DNA from: Saposhnikovia divaricata
Lineage: Eukaryota; Streptophyta; Magnoliopsida; Apiales; Apiaceae
NCBI GenBank assembly: GCA_036435485.1
Contig: CM071599.1
Span: 206,683,178 to 206,747,177 of the forward strand
Direction: 5' to 3'
Length of the DNA: 64,000 bases
The translations under genes and the position numbers were made by a program. This document shows, piece by piece, positions 59,976 through 64,000 of the stretch. Within the stretch, counting starts at the first letter, position 1, and each line of letters begins with the position of its first letter. The notes beneath the pieces were generated by a model that made no database searches, was not told the DNA's origin, and worked only from the letters and a program-made list of their open reading frames with translations.

Positions 59976-61335
59976 TGTCAACCCCTAATAGGGGAAGAGG
60001 TCGCGGATATGGCCGCGGTCGAAGTTATGGGAGTAACAATATGTTACCTCATTCACAAGAAACTGTTCCACTAATAGGAGATTGGACTGTATTTCATCAT
60101 AGATCAAGGATGTAGCAATTTCCTACGCCTCCCAAAAAGGAAGATATACCTTCCACTAGTAAGGCAACAACATATAAAGATGTTTCTATTACTGAAACTC
60201 CGCAGGATAAAGAATATTTCGAAAATCCTGTCACAAAAACCATTTTGTTTCTGGAAGATGAAGACCTTAAGCTTACTCCAAATGATGGTTGGTCTTTATG
60301 AATCTTAAATCAAGAGGATAAGCTGGTCTGAGTAATCAAGCCAGACAGAATTTAGAAATTCTGCTACAAATTACCGAATCGGTAACAATTACTCATCATC
60401 ATCAGAATAATAATCCTGAAAATTTTATAAATTTCAGCAAATGCTATATCAATAAGATACTCCTTCCTAGAGAATGGGGATTTAATCCCAATGCGGATAG
60501 AGCTGTTAAAATAGCTGAAGGAAAGTATATTTACTTTATTATTGGGATTATATTAAGGCTTTCACAAAAGCTTTCTATTATCAAAATCCAAAAAATAAGC
60601 ATTCTTGGTTTTTTAGCATTAATCCGGAAGTGCTTAATAAGCCAGTCCCTAATTGGTTTTACCAATGGTGGGCCAAATTCAGGCCATCCTTAGAAATTCT
60701 TCCTAAGGAATTAAAAGATTTATAAAATCCATGGTGTGATAATAGTCCCCTGGTAGCGAAGGTTTAGCAGAAGAAATGATCACCGGACAATGTCCTTTCA
60801 TATTTTTCACTAAATTTCAAATCCCTTGGATTTGGAGGTGGACAGTATCGGTCTCCCAGGATAAATTTAACATCCCTATTCTGCAAAGAAAATTCTTTTT
60901 CAAATGGTGGCATAACATGGATTCTGAAGATGTTCATGCTAAAATAGCTACTATTAAAGCAACAATTGTTGCTGAAAAAGGCCAAGGTTCCAAAGAAAAA
61001 ATGTCTCAGCAACCTTCAATAGCCAGTATGAAAGAATATTTTATAAAGAAATACCTAACAGAATCAGAAGAACAAATAATGGCTCGAGTTCTCGATTTCA
61101 TGAAAGAACAATTTTTCAGTTCTTTTCCTTCTCAGTCCTCAAGGGATGATGATCAATCTATGAAGACTTCTTCGTCACAAGGATCTATGGATTCTAATGC
61201 TTTTAATTGTCTAGCAGGAGAATCTCAAGCAGAGGATTCTATTCAGGAAGAACCTACCATAGGAGATTTCTGGGATTCTATGATTTAGACTTTAATTCAA
61301 AAGTCTCAGGGTAAAGGTAAAGATCCATCAAACTA
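59975..61335 (+). pseudogene. EPRV copy C: ORF2, heavily broken
   Basis: ATG 59975-59977 overlaps the pol stop. TAG at 60113-60115, a shared frameshift near 60295, a one-base loss near 60538 and further small losses near 60764 break the first half. C alone keeps the 35 bp near 60793-60828 that copies A and B lack, giving a continuous junction (GQCPFIFFTKFQIPW) into the Ser/Gln-rich C-terminal part. TAG 61286-61288 ends that frame; the ancestral stop lies at ~61335. Confidence 0.75.
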
Positions 61336-61338
61336 ATC

Positions 61339-61500
61339 ATGCATACTCTAGGTCCGGCTTTTAGGAAATTGAAGAAAAAGGACCTTAAAATCAAGCTCAT
61401 TAAGGATCAGATTGATTACTATTTTTTGCAACAATCCCAAATGTCCTGGGAAGAAAAAGAAATAGAACTTCTCAGCAAATCCAAGAAGATTTCGAAATGA
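61339..61500 (+). pseudogene. EPRV copy C: ORF3, shortened
   Basis: A 53-codon frame identical in extent to copy B, beginning MHTLGPAFRKLKKKD and ending at TGA 61498-61500. The rest of the ORF3 sequence remains out of frame to about 61590. Confidence 0.5.
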
Positions 61501-61749
61501 TCCATTTTCTCCATAACTATCTATGGAGTAAAATTCATAAGCAGATATTGTTAAAGCAAAGACTCCTTTGGTTCAATAATTTTATAGTATAATCAGAAGG
61601 TAGCAATCATACTTGCTCAATTATTAAAGACAATGGGAATCAGCTTTTCGTAATGGGAAGGAGCATTATTGGAGCATTATTGAATGCTTTATTAAAGTCT
61701 TTTGTTTGTATTTATAAAGTTGTTTGTAAGCTAGCATTATTATTGTGGC

Positions 61750-61910
61750 GATGGGACCCAGTGAGCACCCGGCAACAATAATGTCTACTTTATTAAAGTT
61801 TTTTGTCTTCTTTTGACTTTTGTATCATTGGTGTGCTAAGGCCTGCATTCAGAGTGGCTCTTACTCTCTATATAAAGAGAGATATGTATCAGTTCAGAGT
61901 GTGCTTCATA
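61750..61910 (+). promoter_or_regulatory. Pararetroviral promoter, copy C
   Basis: TATATAAA at 61869-61876 within the same near-palindrome as copies A and B. Confidence 0.6.
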
Positions 61911-62116
61911 TTGTGAAATAATATAAGTTTTCTTTTCCCTCTTTCTCTTTCGCTCATGTGCTGAGCCCCCTTTCTTACTTTAAATTAAATTAAATACTAT
62001 TTTCCTGCTTCCGCCCAGAGTTGGTATGTATACATAAGAGTAGAAGTGTAGCATGTAAATTTATCAAAAATAGCTTTCTGCGAAACGAACTACTATATGA
62101 ATATTTCTTTCTTTTA

Positions 62117-62309
62117 CTCCATCCATCCCATTTTCATTATCCACAATAAAAAATCCACCTTTTACTCAATCATATTAAATAAACTGATAGTTACCAAATA
62201 ATTATATTATTTTTTACACTAGTTAACGTGATTACTACATAATTCACCATATTAATAATTATGGACAATTAAAATAGGAAATTTTGGGCAATAAAAAAGG
62301 GACGGAGAG
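62117..62309. mobile_element. Stowaway-like MITE in block C
   Basis: Same element, same position relative to the EPRV end, with the two-base loss at the right end shared with block B. Confidence 0.8.
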
Positions 62310-62359
62310 TATGGTTTTTCTTGTTTTGGCTCAAAAGAAAATATTTATCTAGCTCTTAC

Positions 62360-63340
62360 TCAAGTGAGAGCACCAATTAAAATGAGAACTGGGATATAAT
62401 CTCATCCCTTGATTTTATAACATTTTTTAATCTCCACTATACAACCCATCTCTCCTTTCCCTACCCTACTCTCTCATATGCATACACTCCCATCTACATC
62501 ACCTCTCTTACCACCAACCCCTGGCCGCCACCAATCTCCGATCACCACCAACCTCCGGCCACATAACTTCCATTAATTTCTGGTATATACTCTTCATCTT
62601 CAACCGCAGCACAAACCTCCCACCGCCCATTCGCCAATTAACCTTCCATAATCCCTTGCCATCAGAGCTCCACCCATCTATCACCGCCACTTCCTTCCAC
62701 CCTCCGTTCACATCTCTCTCTCTCTCCCCCCTCACTCTCTCCGTTCCTCATTTTTTGTTTATTTGTGATCATTTTTTCTGGTCTTTTTGTCTTGTAACTG
62801 GTGATTTGATAGACAATTATGGTGTGTAGATAATGGTGGTGGTGGTGTTATGGTGATTGTGGTTGTGACAGCCTCCGTTGGTGTGGATTAGTGATGTTAA
62901 AAGGTGGTGATTTTTGCATTTGGAAAAAGTCTTCGAAGTTGATTTTCTGATTTTGGTTGGAAGTGGTGGTCGGAGGTGGCGTTAATGTGTGGTGGATTCT
63001 GTTAAACGGTGGTGATTTTTTGATTTTGATCGGAAGTGCTGGTCGGAGGTGGCGACAGTGTGGTGGTCGAAGGTGGCGGAAGTGTGGTGATCGATTTCTA
63101 TTTTTCAGTGGTGATTTTTGTGTTTCGGTGGTTATTTTTTTGGGTTGGCCGAAATTGGTCACCGGAGATGGTGATCGGAGTTGGTGTTTGTAGTGGGTAA
63201 GAAGATGATGATGGTGGATTAGATGAAGGATAAAAAATAAAATTGAAATATAAATTGTGGGATTATGATTTAATTAAAAATAAAAAATTTGTGGTTGAGA
63301 TTAGATCTCGATTCTCATAATAGTAAGGGTTCTTATTTGA
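62360..63340. mobile_element. TIR element (Mutator-like?), block C
   Basis: Third copy of the 14515-15487 element, very close to the block B copy. The conserved short ORF following it ends at 63564. Confidence 0.45.
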
Positions 63341-63564
63341 TCAAGACCCAATCTATAGATATATCAATAGAAGTATATTATAGGATTTATGATAGAAGTG
63401 CCAATAGAGGTGTCAAATTCCATGAGACATGGCAAGACATGTCATTTGGGTGCTTCAGTATGAGTCATAAGGGTGTTCAAGATATGCTAAGAGAAGTTGC
63501 CAACTCTTGGCATCCCCCTCTAAATATGAAAATTTTCAAATATTTGTATAAAACATATGTATAG

Positions 63565-64000
63565 TCCATACCTAATATATTGTATCTAGTTCTAATATTA
63601 TTCGTTTGAGGACAATCTAGGCACTTTACTTGCTGACCAATTTTTAAAGATGTTAAATGCGACAAAGATTGATGAGATAAAAAAAGTATATTATTTAAGG
63701 TGTGTCGGATATGTTTTGAAGCATTTAAGGATGCCTTAAATAGAGATGTTCTTAATCAAGAGAATTATGGTGTTCTTAATCATTAATATAGTGATATTAA
63801 TCATTACACATAAATATACGTAATCTCATTTAAGTCGTGTTCTTAATCATTACACATAATTTAAGAGAATTAAGTTCATTATAATTATTTAATAACATTT
63901 TCCTTTTCGAGAAACCCTTATATTATGGTGTATAAGAGTAGTTATGTGTCTTATTCTTTCTTACTTATTCCAATAGTTTTTAAATTTGTGTATTATCTAC
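63565..64000. other. AT-rich flank of block C, no gene seen
   Basis: Matches 33375-33810 closely. The window ends ~80 bases before the point where blocks A and B carry the CACTA insertion, so whether C has it cannot be seen. Confidence 0.7.

Larger units (their letters stand above)
58303..62036 (+). mobile_element. Endogenous pararetrovirus, copy C (longest)
   Basis: It extends from the end of protease through RT/RNase H, ORF2, ORF3, promoter (TATATAAA at 61869-61876) and the TTGGTAT/TA-rich junction at 62020-62036. Movement and coat protein regions are absent. The left neighbour is a truncated gypsy. RT spelling (FDMKSGYWQIQI; KNAPSEFQNIMN) is typical of Caulimoviridae, and an ORF after pol favours a florendovirus-like lineage. 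Confidence 0.9.

Noticed and set aside
11717..62036. Replication-competent endogenous virus
   Set aside because: No copy has movement or coat regions, pol carries several stops, and RT has YKDD in place of YIDD.

Overview
This window is a nest of transposable elements and old viral DNA from a plant nuclear genome, most likely a dicot. The signs are plant Ty3/gypsy and Ty1/copia clades with tRNA-Met-type primer sites, En/Spm (CACTA) transposons, a Stowaway-like MITE, captured plant gene exons with introns, and caulimovirid-type endogenous pararetrovirus (EPRV) DNA. I see no intact host gene, no rRNA or tRNA gene and no CRISPR array. Nearly every long reading frame carries stops or frameshifts.

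Layout. 1-9643: a Tekay/Del-like chromovirus (5' LTR tail, primer site, an extra ORF before gag, gag-pol with a C-terminal chromodomain, start of the 3' LTR), split by a 951-bp solo LTR. 9644-11716: left part of a CACTA element carrying exons of a host gene. 11717-16226: EPRV block A (end of pol, ORF2, ORF3, pararetroviral promoter, then fixed flanking DNA with a MITE and a TIR element). 16227-18973: broken CACTA ends. 18974-27069: a complete 8.1-kb CACTA (TSD ATA) with two kinds of tandem repeat and exons from at least two host genes (ENOD93-like and serine carboxypeptidase-like). 27070-30120: a copia remnant and a Tekay-type LTR. 30121-33888: EPRV block B. 33889-51722: a 17.8-kb autonomous-type CACTA (TSD ACA) with a Transposase_24-like gene and a Tnp2-like gene, both on the minus strand, invaded by an Angela-like solo LTR (TSD CCCAG) and a complete copia element (TSD TCCAG). 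51965-54657: left part of another CACTA with nine ~172-bp tandem repeats. 54658-58302: a Reina/Galadriel-like gypsy cut off in RNase H. 58303-64000: EPRV block C, the longest copy, reaching back into protease.

The main theme is three same-strand copies of one EPRV integrant that share the same 3' flank, including the same MITE, while each 5' side abuts a different element. This implies one integration at a (TA)n site followed by DNA-level duplication and rearrangement. The other main theme is CACTA elements acting as gene-capture and satellite-carrying vehicles.
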